Assembly (NCBI RefSeq): GCF_932294415.1
Contig: NC_065544.1
Location: forward strand, 12,189,351 to 12,253,350
Direction of reading: 5' to 3'
DNA length: 64,000 nucleotides
Source: Quercus robur
Lineage: Eukaryota; Streptophyta; Magnoliopsida; Fagales; Fagaceae
A program made the position numbers and the translations under genes. Under the pieces are notes generated by a model. That model was given only the letters and a program-made list of their open reading frames with translations, did not search any database and was not told the DNA's origin. Shown one piece after another: positions 33,151 to 45,130 of the stretch. Positions within the stretch are counted from its first letter, which is position 1. Every line of letters begins with the position of its first letter.

Positions 33151-33590
33151 TAAATGTTTCAAGTTTCTTTTCTTTTTCTTTTTATTTATTTATTATTAAT
33201 ATTATTACTATTATTATTATTATTTAAGTTACTTGACCATTTTGATTTAGAGATCAATAGTATATGAGCTTGATTTTTAAAAATTTATTTTGAGTGAATT
33301 TGTTTGAATTTGAGATACCAAGTTGAGATTTTGTTCCTCTTCTATTCTACCAAAACATAAATCTGTTTTTGCACCACTTGGCTGCTAAGGAGATGGAGGA
33401 AAAGAAGAGGATACTTCGAAATGTACATCACTTTGTGCATGTAGAGATATGTAACCTTGATTTGGCCTCTCTGTGATTGAATTTGCGTGTATGTGCATGC
33501 CTACAAATGGCCATTCAAGAAAATGTTAAACAAAAGGTGGACTCCCCAAGATTTTTCAGTTTTGCTGAAAGAAACTAGTTTTTTGTTTAA

Positions 33591-34207
33591 GGGTCCGTTT
33601 GGTTGGAGGGGTGGAAAAATAGGAGGATAGAAAAAATTTTAATTTCTCTCATTTTTGTTTCGTTGAGAGTGAAAAAGTGGAGGGATGGAAAAAGTGAGTT
33701 TGCATAAGTTTACTCATATACACTTGTTAAAAAATGGTGCACAATTAAAACAAAAAAAGTGACAAGCAACCAAAAAAAAAAAAAAAATTCATGTCTAGTT
33801 AAAACAAACAAAAGAAGAAGAAGAAGAAGAAAAACAAAACAAAGCATCATGCTACAGCTTCAAGAAATCACACAAAAAAAAAGGGCAAATGCCCAATGAA
33901 GTAAAGAAGCAACAACGTGAAGCCAAAGGCTTAAAAAAATAAAAATAAAAATAAAAGAAGCAACGTTAAGCCCATGTGCAAGTTGCACATAGGTATTTTT
34001 GTCATTCAGTCATTGTATTTCCCCTTCCAAGTTTTCTCTCCATTTTGGTGAGAACTTTTTATTGGGTTTGGGAAGAAAATACTTGGCCCCCACTATTTAT
34101 TTTCCTTTCTCCCCCATCTAACCAAACACACTCCAAAAATGTTTCTCTTCCTATTTTCTCTCCAAAGTTTTCCATCCATCCTATTTCACCTCCAAACAAA
34201 CACACCC
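33591..34207. mobile_element. Tourist-type (PIF/Harbinger) MITE, 617 bp
   Basis: The left end gggtccgtttggttggaggg is mirrored by the right end cacctccaaacaaacacaccc. TAA lies directly outside both ends (33588-33590 and 34208-34210). The GGGxxxGTTTGG terminus with a TAA duplication is the classical Tourist signature. The interior contains A-rich and AAG-repeat sequence and no coding region. Confidence 0.8.
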
Positions 34208-34375
34208 TAAGTGAGGTTACTTGCAATTTTCAGGATGATGCAGAATTTATATTTATTTCACACAAGCAAAGATTTTACTCTTCTAGTCCATATCTGGTTG
34301 CTTTTATCCTAATTTGTAACGTCTATATCTATTCTCAGAAGCTGGAAAAATTAAGAATGTGATTTTTATTTATAG

Positions 34376-34531
34376 GTAACAAACATAGAGGAAGCCATTG
34401 AAGAAGCAGGTTTTCTAGTTGATGAGTTTCCAGAACAAGACATTTCAGTATGCCAACTCAAGATTAAAGGAATGGCATGCAGCCATGCACTAGCTTATGC
34501 TAAACAGGATCACCCCTTTCAAGTTCCTTAG
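34376..34531 (+). pseudogene. exon-like fragment of HMA5-type copper ATPase
   Basis: After the acceptor-like tttatag, the frame VTNIEEAIEEAGFLVDEFPE continues through DISVCQLKIKGMACSHALAY to a stop at 34529-34531. The order (end of one HMA domain, linker, start of the next with GMxC) matches plant HMA5-like copper-transporting ATPases. The metal-binding GMxCxxC box reads GMACSHA, so the second Cys is lost, and similarity stops soon after. It lies 3.7 kb downstream of the other HMA fragment, in the same orientation, consistent with a shared ancestral gene split by insertions. Confidence 0.6.
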
Positions 34532-36087
34532 AAGCAAGTAATTACTGTTTGGACTTTAAAAGCAAGTAATTATTGTCTGGATTTTAAAATAATTAAGGAT
34601 TGTGTATTTTATTTATTGGTTTTATGTATATCTATAGAATGCTTTCTAAGATAGCTTTATTTATAGTTGTGTGTGTGTATATATATATATACATTTACTC
34701 CCTATTGTCTCAATTGTACATTTTACATATTTGTTATATGAGTTTATGGTATTCTATGACACCCACTAAAGAATTTGTGTCTTAAAGTTTTTATTTTTCA
34801 TTTCTAGATGGTTAGATTGCAAAATTTTAACAAATATTGGAAAAATGGTCACGAAACCACTATTGTGACATCAAGGACAAACAGTACTTACATAATCAAT
34901 TTTTTAAACTCCTTTAACATATTACATTTTCAGTGATTATAAATTAATTTTTATATATTTAATTTTCTTACTGAAAAATAACTTAGTGTTGCTTTATCTA
35001 TATTCTTCCATGTACTGAAGATTCATTGGTAAGTTGTTATACTTGATACTTACCAGACCAAATATATCAAGCCCCAAATCTAAAAGGGTTCAAAACATGA
35101 GAAAACAAACCATCAAGAAAAACTATAGGAGTTTTTTGTTTTTTTGGCCCCTTCCATCAAGTAAACAATATATCTAAATAATAAAATATTAATATGCAAA
35201 AATATCCACAATATAAGTCAGAGTTCTATGAAATATTTACAAACAATACAACGTGTCTCCAAAATATACATAAATATTCTAAAACGCCAAAAGAACCAAC
35301 ACAAAGACATAGTCTTCCCTAGAATACAAAACCTCAATAGCAAATCTAGGTTAATCACGCCCAAGGCTAACAAACTCCAAAAGTCTAACATTTTCATTGA
35401 TAACATGACAAGAATGATTAAAATAATGTAGTACCAAGTTTCTCAAAATAATCATCATGAAACAACATATTATATATTGTGAGCAATAACAACACCATTC
35501 ACAAACTAGAAAATCCAACCCAAGGCCACATGACAATGCCATCATAAAGACAGAATTCATCAACAACACACAGCTGAAACTCAATTGCCGATGCAAAGCT
35601 GGAACTCAATTGCTGACATATAGCAGGAATTAATCTACCAACACAAAGTCATAACTCAATAATCGTCAGGAAGACAGATGCCAAGATACCTATGTCACAT
35701 AAACTACAACATCTGGCTAGCAATCACTAGGTAATCACTAACATCACGATACAAGGGTAAAAAATAAAAAGCACACAGGTTCTATATAATCAATCATGTA
35801 ACACATTTCCAAGTAGTTTCAGGAAAACCTTAAATAACCAAGACTTCCATAAAGATTTTAAGGTTTTCAAAATCATTTTTTGTCAACAAGATTTCTATCA
35901 ATTTCCCAAATAACAAATCCAGTTACTAGGTCCATCACCATAAATCTCAGAACTTAGAAACACAAGAACACCATCACATTGTCTTCATAAATTGGAAAGA
36001 TCTCTAAGATCAAATCAAGGCTCTAAAGCCTAACTTAACTATCCCAAGGCACCTATTCCCAGAGGATATCCAAAAAAACATACAAGG
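34532..36087. other. intergenic, no gene seen
   Basis: A (TG/TA)n tract lies near 34669-34691. A loose repetition of a caattgc/aactcaattg word occurs near 35578-35620. Otherwise this is low-complexity AT-rich sequence without a supportable frame. Confidence 0.45.
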
Positions 36088-36530
36088 TGTACGTTTTTAG
36101 ACCTTTTAAAACACAAGTTGTTTAACCTAGTTATTTAGCCAAGATTACTTAGGTAAATTATTCAAATCTAGGTTAACACAAGTAAATCATATTATGTAAA
36201 CAATGCGGAAAATAAAGAACACAACGATATGATAACCCAGGAAAACCAAATCGGTAAAAAACCTGGGGAGGATTTAACTTAGCTATCCTCAAGGTAAAAC
36301 AGATCCACTATGAAAGAATTGAAGTTTGTACAATAGCGACTTAGACCACTAACAACCTATTGCTACCTCGAGTAGAAAACTTACTACCACAACCACGTGA
36401 TAGCTTCGAGTCCACGGACTATTTCTTTCTTGGATTCAAAGCAACCACAAGTACTCCCACTTGTGTTTTTCTTTAAGCTCTTTATGCAGCAACTGAAGTG
36501 ATCACCAAGCTTTCGACATCAAACTAGATC
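36088..36530 (+). mobile_element. partial LTR, related to the two solo LTRs downstream
   Basis: It starts TGTACGTTTTTAGACC and follows the 37043 LTR through the aaacctggggaggattta and gcagcaactgaa landmarks. It loses similarity near 36510-36530. The 3' half is absent or replaced, so this is a truncated or recombined copy. Confidence 0.6.
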
Positions 36531-37042
36531 TTGGTATGAATTTCTTGTTTTTATGTTCATCAGTGTCAGGAAACCTGGAGTGCCCCCTGCAGAAAATATT
36601 GTTGCCTTTCGAAAATAATTTCGTAAGGAAAAAATGAACAGCAAAGCTTTCTTGCTCCAATGTTCTCTAGAAGAAGTTATTCGGAACCCAGGAAAAAAAA
36701 AACTCCAACTTTGGTTCAAATTGAAGGTGGTGATATTTCCCTTTTCCTCTAGAATTTTGAAATTGGTTTCTGTAGATTAACTAGAGCATTGAAGAAAGCT
36801 TCAGCCTTTTCCTGCCCACTGGGGATCTTGCCATTGATTAGACTACTTTCATTACTGAGTTGTGAGTTTTTTATTAAAGGAGTGGAGGGAAAAGATAAAT
36901 CCATTGGGAAGGAAAAGAAAGGAAAGAATTTGTAGTGTCCATTTTGTTGTGTTTTACTGTTCTTAGTTTTTTAATTTTATTTTTAATTAATTTATTTATT
37001 ACAAGTTGGTAATATTTTCTTGCCATATCAACCTTTTTCAAC
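36531..37042. other. unassigned stretch between related LTRs
   Basis: It could be a divergent 3' half of the preceding LTR, but none of the landmark words of the other copies (cgatcgagc, ttgatcatggtttgcc) is present. No gene is seen. Confidence 0.4.
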
Positions 37043-37900
37043 TGATGGCTTTTAGACCCCTTAAAAACACAATTGGATTAATCTAGGTAATTAGCCAAGT
37101 TGTTACTTAGTCTAATTTATCAAAAACTAGGTTATCACAATCAAAACAATCATATCATGCAAAGCAGCGGAAAGATAAATAACACAACGATATGATCACC
37201 CAGGAAACCAAATCAGTAAAAACCTGGGGAGGATTTAACCTAGCTATCCTCAAGGTAAATCTGAATCCACTATCTTGAAAGAATCGAAGTTCATACAATA
37301 AGACTTACAAGCCCCCACGCTTGACTTCTTATTGCTACCCACCAGTAGAACTTACTAACATGACCACGTGTAAGTTCCGAATTCACGGACTCATTCTTTC
37401 TTGGATTCACCACTAGATACAAGCACACCTGCTTGGGTTTCTTTAAGCTTCAATGGCAGCAACTGAGTTGATCATCAAGGTGTAGATAATATCTTCTCCT
37501 TGAAAACCCTAAGTTTGTGTAAAGGAAAGATCCTCTAGATCTCACAAGAGATTTACACAAACAGCAATATGAGCAACACTAAAATGTGGCTAGGGTTTGC
37601 CTTTTATACTTAGGACAAATTAGAAAACCCTAAACGTTTTAAACAAACTAGGGCTGAGTTGGAAATCTACAGAAAAATGCATTCTGCCCGAGATTCAATC
37701 GATCGAGCCTAAGCTTTGATCGATCGAGCCAGGCCAAAATGCACAATAACTTCTATATCAGCTCGATTCCAACTTCACATAAAAGATACAACTTTGAGCA
37801 AGTCTAAAACACTACTAAACATATTGTTTTGATCATGGTTTGCCAACAATATACATTAGAGTTCTAAATACATAAAAACCTAAGTCTTTAGAACCTAACA
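37043..37900 (+). mobile_element. solo LTR with 5-bp target-site duplication
   Basis: The 858-bp unit begins TGATGGCTTTTAGACC and ends agaacctaACA. It is flanked by tcaac at 37038-37042 and 37901-37905. TG...CA ends with a perfect 5-bp duplication and no internal domain define a solo LTR. It contains the cgatcgagc motifs shared with the 38399 copy. A Copia-type origin is likely from length and layout but is not proven. Confidence 0.85.
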
Positions 37901-38398
37901 TCAACAACTATGAATACCACACAAAGTTATGGAGGTCAACTAAATTAGTGAGAGAAATCACAGTCTTCTGGATATAAGAAAAGGGAAATTGATGGTTGAT
38001 GAGGAACAACCAATCAACTCATTAGGTGTTTGTCATTGAGTGATCTTGGAATTATTTTTAGATTTGTATGTGGTATGTTTGCAGCTACTTTTGACATCTA
38101 ACAAGTTGGTATGTAAGATTTTTCCAAACATTCATACATGGATGATGACAAAGAGAAAAAGAATAGCATTGTGTGGTTTTTCTTGTCTAAAATCTTTTTT
38201 GTTTTTTTTTTTTTTTCTTCTTTTCTTTGGCTAAGCATATGATCATGATTCAAGTACTTCTATGTCTCCCAAAATTATTCTGGTTTACATTATATTTGAC
38301 TCAATGAAAATGGTTTACTCAACATACAACCCACAAGATCAGACTATAGTGTCAATCTTTACAAGGATACGCTTCCTACGCAAAGATTTAGAAAAATT

Positions 38399-39206
38399 TG
38401 TTTGTTTTTAGACCCCTTAAAACACAACTGAATTAACCTAGTAAATTAGCCAAGTGATTACTTAGTCCAAATTTCAGACCTAGGTTAACACAATCATATA
38501 ATCATATCAATGTAAAGTGCGGAATATAAATAACACAAAGATATGATGACACAGGAAACCACACTGGTAAAAACCTGGGGAGGATTTAACCTAGTTATCC
38601 TCAAGGTAAACCTGAATCCAGTATGAAAGAATCGAAATTTTACAATAGCGATTTAGACCACTAACATCTTATTGCTACCCACCAATAGAAACTTACTGAC
38701 ACGACCACGTGCAAGCTCCGAGACCACGGACTCCTTCTTTCTTGGATTCTCCAGCAAATACAAGCACACCTGTTTGTGTTTCTTTAAGCTCTTTAATGTA
38801 GCAACTGAATGTTCCTGACATAGTCTTGAATCTTGGAAACCCAAAGTATGTGTGAAGGCAACCACCTCTTGATCTCACAAAAGATTTACACATACAGCAT
38901 AATGGACAACAAAAAATGTGGCTAGGGTTTTCCCTTTTATACTTAAGACAAAACATAAAACCTTACACGTCAAACGGGCTTGGGCTGAGTTGGAAAATTC
39001 TGCAGAAAAACATTATGCCCGAGTTTCGATCGATCGAGCCAGACAGAGTTGCACAGTAAATTCTGCAGTAACTCAATTCCAACTTTACATAGAACACATA
39101 TACTTTGAGCAAGTCTAAACAAAACTAAAACTTGTTTTGATCATGGTTTGCCAACAATACAAATTAGAGTTCTAATACATTAGTTCATAATCCTTAGAAC
39201 CTAACA
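38399..39206 (+). mobile_element. solo LTR, same family as 37043-37900
   Basis: It runs from TGTTTGTTTTTAGACC to agaacctaACA, 808 bp. Flanks aaatt (38394-38398) and aaatc (39207-39211) form a 5-bp duplication with one mismatch. Landmarks include cacactggtaaaaacctggg and gatcgatcgagcc. Confidence 0.8.
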
Positions 39207-39746
39207 AAATCATTCCCATGAAAGTTTATTGCAAATCAGGACAGACCAAAAATGCTTAAGATATATCAAGTTGACACAAAGAAATGGAAATGTCCACAAA
39301 AAGAAAGAGTGTGGTAAGTGTGTCTAATAAGCTTTAGTTAGTGTATTTTTAACAGAAAAATATATATGTATTTTACTTGTGTGTGTTTGTTCCTTAAAAA
39401 AAAATATAAGGTAGGTAATTATCCCACATTATTTAAGAGAGTGTGTGTATAACTTGCCCTACCCTTGTTTAAAAGTTATTACGGTTTTTGAGTGAAGTTT
39501 GTGGTTTGTCTTTGTATTAGAATTTTATTCTCGTTCCCTCATGTTTAAGAGTTCCCTTGTGTGTAAGAGTATGTTTTTGTTTCTTAAAAAGTATATATAT
39601 TTTACTAAGTGGGCTAAATATGTAATGGGCCTAATCATGTAGTCAATGATAATAAAATGATTAATTGCAGCCATAAGATAACACCCCAATAACACAAGAA
39701 CCATAGGATAACACCCCAATAACAAAAGAAGAGGAGGAATAAATGG

Positions 39747-40117
39747 GGAGAAATTACACTTTACCACCCTAAACTATACATCATATTACACTTTGCACTC
39801 TAAACTTTTTGAATGCACATTTTGCACCCTAAGTTATACCCCTTGCTACACTTTGTTTAGAGTGCAAAGTGTAATTAGGATTATAATTTAGGGTGATAAA
39901 ATATAATTTTTCCTTTGTTTTTAAGGGATTGAGAAAAGGGCAATTAGGTCTTTTGACGTGGTGCCATATATTTCCATCTAAGTCAACAACAAACCTGATA
40001 TTAGGGTGCAAAGTGTAACAATGATCATAGTTTAGGGTGCAAAACATGCATTCGAAAAGTTTAAGGTCTAAAGTGTAATTGGAGATATAATTTAGGATGG
40101 TAAAATGTAATTTTCCC
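39747..40117. mobile_element. Mutator-like MITE with perfect 9-bp target duplication
   Basis: aataaatgg occurs at 39738-39746 and again at 40118-40126, immediately outside inverted ends ggagaaattacactttacca and tggtaaaatgtaattttccc. Arms of about 120 bp contain alternating 'ccctaaact' and 'acactttgcac' words. A 9-bp duplication with long TIRs points to the Mutator superfamily. The 371-bp element is non-coding. Confidence 0.85.
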
Positions 40118-40204
40118 AATAAATGGGCTAGAGAAAAACTTGATCAAATTCACTATTATAAGATGAAGTTAGGTGAATTAGGACACATGTTGATATAGAG
40201 TAAA

Positions 40205-40385
40205 TCATTTGGGGAGGTGGTCTAGTGGTAGGAAGCCTTTCTAACCTATTACAATTACGAGATCAGGAGTTATGTGTTCAAGTAGTAGAAAGTCTCATTA
40301 GTGCCTATATGATCCAACCACGCCATAACACAAAGTAGTGGTTTAAGTAGTGTGGGGCAGTGACCACACTTGTGATCCTTTTTAT
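40205..40385 (+). mobile_element. candidate tRNA-derived SINE
   Basis: A box A-like TGGTCTAGTGGTA (40218-40230) and a box B-like TGTTCAAGTAG about 45 nt downstream have tRNA-promoter spacing. They are followed by about 100 bp of body and a T-rich tail (cctttttatttttac). No clean target duplication was found. It is not obviously the same family as the SINE at 8116-8302. Confidence 0.5.
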
Positions 40386-40447
40386 TTTTACTTATTATTA
40401 TTATTTATCAAATAATATTGAATGTTCAATTAATGTGTAAAACACCT

Positions 40448-41488
40448 TGAACGTTTAGACCCCCAAATTACAAATTGCCTATTCAAGCTTATTATCAAAC
40501 AATGTATGTGCTGAATATGAAAATAAGCTAAAACATAATTGATAAAACAATCACAACCAAATAAAATCACAACCACAGTAGAAATTAAATGGAAAAGATT
40601 AAGGAAAGAAAGATGCAAACATAAAGACAACACAGCGATGTGTTATCGAAGAGGAAATCGAAATTTTTAGCGTAAAACCTCTTCGCTGCCCTCTAAGCGG
40701 TCAATAATCCACTAGAGAATGAAGTTGGGATACATGAACAGCAGAAGACCCTCCAAGCCTAATCTACCCAGCGTACTTAAGCCCTTCAAGCTTCTTACTC
40801 CAATGAGGTTACGCCGAACCTTTTTCTTCTCTAGCTTACCAGATTCCACTATAGCCCATAGTATCAACCAATATGAATTGGTCCCTTCCTAATTGTTTCC
40901 CAAGCACCAAATAACCTTCTCACAGATATGGGTATGGTGAGATAAGGATTTGACTAATGTACCTCTCAAAAATGTAACAATGGAGAGGGTGAGAGTAGAG
41001 GAATTTGGAGAATCAAAGTGTAAAGATTATGGATCAGTCAATCTTGTTTTTCTCTAGGGTTTCTTTCTCAAAATTCTCTCTGGAAGCTCTCTACAATATG
41101 TGGGTATAAGGGGTATTTATACTGGTGTGTGTTTGGAATGCGAAAAGTCAGGTTTGTAACAAACAAAGCGGTCTGGCAACTTGGCCTCGTGACTTGAGTT
41201 ACGAGTTTGAGTCACGAGCTAACTACCTAGCCAAACTGGAAGTTTTGTCCTGTAGTTCTCCAGCTGGCGTGACTTTTCAGCTCCTCTGCATGCTTCACAC
41301 ATATGCCTCCTTTGGCGACTTACCAACCGCGAGCCAGTCACGAGATCCAATCACGAGGCTCTACTTGAGTGCACACTCTTGAACTTTTCTTCACACTCTC
41401 TCACACACTACCCTTACATGATTCCCACCTAAATACAGGGTTTCTAAATGTTGAATTACAAGCAAATTGGCATGGAATAAAGCCAACA
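40448..41488 (+). mobile_element. probable solo LTR, distant relative of the 37-39 kb LTRs
   Basis: The start TGAACGTTTAGACCCC mirrors the TGnnnnTTTTAGACC start of the neighbouring LTRs. The tentative end is agccaaca near 41488. The distal part carries repeated cacgag/gtcacga words and a TATA-like gtatttatac near 41113. The expected 5-bp duplication (cacct upstream) is not seen at the chosen end, so the right border is uncertain. Confidence 0.55.
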
Positions 41489-41939
41489 AAATGGTTGATT
41501 AAATTTAACCTTACAAATATAGATAAAACCCAATCTCTAGACTAGACGTATAACCCCACAAGAATATGTAAAGCCAAAAGGAAAGTCACTCTTAATTGGT
41601 GCAAAACTTAAGGAGAACAAGTATGCAAGAATTTCTCTTCATAACATGTAAGAAGAATCCATTTTTTTTATTCAATCAAATATCTTGTACATAAATTTTT
41701 TATTACCAGTATTTTCACATATAGTTCTTACCATATATGATGTATTTTCATGAATGAGTAGTAGGATGAATTCAACTCGACACACTCTCATACTATTTGT
41801 TTATCACGTTCTTGAAAGAATAGTATTGTGACATTTGGAATATTCTCCTCACGTCTTTCTTTGAAGTCAATTGCACTCATACAAGTATAGTTGACATTTG
41901 TGAAGAATTATAGGTTTATATAAAAATTGTAAAGATATC

Positions 41940-43829
41940 TGTAGGGGCCTTTTTTGTGTTGTGCGTTGTGCTGGGCTGCCTCCCGCGGTAATGGGCCCGA
42001 ATGTTTCTGAGTAAGGGAGTTGAGACCGGTCCAACTGTAACTCAACTTGGACCGGCTTGCGCTCAAATTATGCCTTGTCTGCCAGGAGTATGCTTACGAC
42101 AAGTAGAACTATTTCAGATGAGTTACGGCAGGCTAATAATAATAACAAAACAAAGTTCTCTGACTATTTAATGGAAAATGGCGAAGTAATCCCTACTTAT
42201 AAAATATAATTACAGTTGTAACAATGTCATTTACAAAGAAAGTAAAGGAGAAATAAAGTAATATGAACTAATCAAGAATGGGCATAAAGTCAAGTTTAAG
42301 TTTGGTCTGTAGAAGCAAAACCAAAGAGGGGAGAACGCCTTCTCTCAATGCAAATAATCTCCCAGGAAAAGATGCTATCGTGGGGATTAATGGCTTTGAG
42401 GGAGTCGGACCTGAATGGTTAATGCCCAAAAGGAATCCTTGTTATGTTTTGGAAGAGAGTAGGATTTGAAGGGGGAGAGAGGGAAATCGACCTACCGGTG
42501 CATGCCCCTTGTATTATCCCTCTTTTTTCTTCTGTTTTCTCTCTTATCTTTTTTCTTTCTCTTGTTTTCTTTGTATTCTTTTTTTTTTCTTTTTTTTACT
42601 CCGCCGTACTCTCTGTTTTTCGATCCCCTGTTCAGGGCACGGCAAGGGTCCTTTTATAGTGCCTGCCGTGACCAGATTTTACCACTTTGCCCCTTAACCG
42701 CCTTTGTCTAGTCTGGGCGTACTTGCCGACCACCAAAGGGTTTGTCTGTGTGCCACTCACCCTTGCCAGACAAAAGCAGGTTTGTTTCTTTTGTTAGTCC
42801 ACCGTAGCACTCTTACCTGTCACGGCGACGTAAATGCTTTCTCTCTCTTTCCCTCAAGGCATGCACCTAACAGTTTCCCCCTCAACCTTGCCTCTTTTGG
42901 GTGGTCTGTCATCCCAGCAGGACGTACCTCCCAAAAGGGTTTGGGCAGGAGCCGCAAAATAGGTCTTTTCCCCTCTCCCCACCACCAAACCATACCCCCT
43001 TTATCTCTTACCTCTGACCCACGACCCCACCACGTCCCATATTGGCTGGGTACAGGCTGGTGGTGCCTGGGCCTTGCGCGTGCTTTCCTTTCAGATATGT
43101 CCAAAAATCTGCCTGCTGCTCATGCATTTGCCGTGGTCTGGAGGCTCGCCGTCCGTGTTTTTTGACCTCTTATGTGGGCTTTTCTTTGTTTTCCCGCTCC
43201 ATTCAAGAGTTGGACTTTGTCTGATGATGGGCCTTACATTTATTTGGCCCACTCCTTGGTTTTCTTTATTTCTTGCAATGTTGTACTGTTATTCCTATCG
43301 TAATAACTTAATCCTGCTGGGCCGCTTTTGGGCCAACCGTTTATTCCTTCTCTCAGCGGCTTGACATGGCTACTATTTTGCTTTTACTTATGGGCTCCTA
43401 TGTCCCTTTGGGCTTTCCTTGGGGCATCCACGGCCCATTTGCTTTCTTTGGGCTTCCTCGGCCCATTTGCTAATTCCACACTCTCATGGGCTTTTTACTA
43501 ACTTCATTGGGTTTCCCTAACCTAGTAACCTTATTCTCATCCTTGGGGTTTATGGGCCTGCCATAAACCCCTTACTTTCTTAGTTTGCATTTCCTTGGGC
43601 CTGCGGCAGCCCTTTCTCGCTTTTCTACCTCATACACTGCCCATGGGATGCTATTTCTTTCTTTCCGGACTCCTTTGAGCTCACTTGCCTCTTCAAGACC
43701 CATTTGTTTATTTCCTGGGCCTGTGATCTATTATTCCTGCCGCTTGGGCCTAATGGTTTTGCTACCTACTTTGTCAATTCTTTGTTGCCCTTGTTATTGG
43801 GCTTTCTTTCTCACAAATGGCCCTCAACA
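41940..43829 (+). mobile_element. solo LTR, 1.89 kb, with 5-bp target duplication
   Basis: It starts TGTAGGGGCCTTTTTTGTG and ends ggccctcaACA. It is flanked by atatc at 41935-41939 and 43830-43834. It is markedly GC-richer than its surroundings, with many gggcc/tgggctt words and pyrimidine tracts. Copy A has no such insertion at the equivalent place. The short open frames inside are composition artefacts. Its length suggests a Ty3/Gypsy-type parent, not proven. Confidence 0.85.
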
Positions 43830-44072
43830 ATATCTTATGATGATTATGAAATGAAATTACTTAATTATACTTGAAGTCACTTGGTATACTTGTAAAGGGA
43901 TTTTTTTAAAAGAATAAATTAATTTATATATTAAATTGAATTTATTTCAATGGTGTGTAATCATTCTATTAAATCTTAGGTCTAAGGGTATCGCCCTTAA
44001 TTATTGTTATGTCATTACTCAAAAGTTAGAAAAATTTCTATTGTGACCGGAAAATTTATGGCTAGGAGATTT

Positions 44073-44300
44073 ATGAAAAAATCTATGTTGGCGATGATGA
44101 TATGGGTTATCCTCTCTCTTGTTGATGTACATGCTAATGACCATGGCGCTACCCTTAATGATCCCCTTGAATTTCATATTGCCAAAATAAAATTTATTGA
44201 TTACCTTGTATATGCATTTGAGAGGTGTCATGATGTTAGCAAAGAATATAAACATCCTCATGGACTTGCAGTTTGTGCTTTTCCATTGTTTGATTACTGA
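44073..44300 (+). CDS. hypothetical small protein with signal-peptide-like start
   Basis: From the ATG at 44073 the frame encodes 75 residues. A basic start (MKKS) and a hydrophobic run (MLAMMIWVILSLVDVHA) with a plausible cleavage site after VHA come first, followed by a roughly 55-residue polar tail ending FPLFDY. The frame opens upstream at 44004. Copy A diverges at this exact point, so there is no conservation evidence. I do not recognise the product. It may be a chance frame, or a first exon of a secreted protein. Confidence 0.25.
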   Translation: MKKSMLAMMIWVILSLVDVHANDHGATLNDPLEFHIAKIKFIDYLVYAFERCHDVSKEYKHPHGLAVCAFPLFDY

Positions 44301-44522
44301 AAGGAGGAGAAAAAGTTGTTAGTTAACCACCAGGTGGTTGAAGTCACTTCAAACTTCAAAGTACATGATTTCATGCCTTAAATAAGATTAAGAGAGATGA
44401 AAATCTTTTTCGTTTGGAAGCCTGTTTCATAAATTGCTATGAAGAGCACCTAAAATAACATGAAGAGCATAACAAAGAGCATGTCTATCATTACTCTCAG
44501 AAAGAGAGAGAGAGAGAGACAG

Positions 44523-44562
44523 AATAATGTACTTTTTTTTTTAATGAAAAAATAATGTACTT
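44523..44562. repeat. short T-rich micro-insertion with 12-bp direct repeats
   Basis: aataatgtactt at 44523-44534 recurs at 44551-44562. The 16 bp between are a T run, then aatgaaaa. Confidence 0.6.
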
Positions 44563-45007
44563 ATGCACCAACAATATATTTGTGACCAACCATTACCTTA
44601 TATACAGAAAAGAAGGGACTTAAATTTTTATATTTTTTTCTAAATTAGTAGTAGAAAGTTCGTTATAAATTACTTATGTTTTTTTGTCATAGAATGCTCA
44701 ATGTTGTTACTTCTATATGAATCTTGACATTCTTTCCCAAAACTCACTTTTTTTCCGGGGAGAAATAAATCTCAGCGCACGCAGAGAGTTGGTGAGACAA
44801 ATAGCTAAGGTATGTTTCTGTCTTTTATTTATTTTTCTCAAAATTCAACTTTGTGTAAATTTTTTTCTTTGTTTTGTGATTTCTCTTGGAATTTCATGTT
44901 TCTCTCTCTCTAACCTCCTTTGGTTTTTCTTCTGCAATTAGAGAAGTTACAAATACTCACTTTGGGACAGTTTGGGTATAGGTAGGCTAAACAAGAACAA
45001 ATAGAAA

Positions 45008-45130
45008 AGCTTGATTGGACTGAGAATGCTATTGTTTCACCACTTCACGGCCTCACTGCCATCAATTATATTCCAGAGCTCATCAATATAAGTGATGTTT
45101 GCAAACTTGCTAAAGAATTTATGTTCCAAA
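45008..45130 (+). pseudogene. HMA-domain-like fragment, copy B
   Basis: It is the counterpart of the copy A fragment. The plus frame reads KLDWTENAIVSPLHG and then NYIPELI, resembling the C-terminal half of an HMA metal-binding domain. It keeps the frame over NYIPEL where copy A has shifted, but GI has become WT and no ATPase domain follows. Comparing the two shows that both copies decayed independently. Confidence 0.45.

Larger units (their letters stand above)
24262..33375 (+). repeat. segmental duplication, copy A
   Basis: Blocks of this interval align collinearly and in the same orientation with 41816-45430. They are about 24262-24339, 28688-28985, 29990-30746, 31674-31746 and 33151-33375. 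Between these blocks lie insertions absent from copy B (Helitron, TIR elements). Shared words include gacatttgtgaagaat, gaaatgacattactta-like, gaatcttgacatt, gagaatgct.ttgtttcaccacttca and tatatgagcttgattttt. Divergence looks moderate, so the duplication is not recent. Confidence 0.85.

Noticed and set aside
42278..43854. Many overlapping open frames of 60-153 codons on plus and minus strands
   Set aside because: They all fall inside the GC-rich solo LTR, have no motif, and overlap in several frames, as expected from low stop density.
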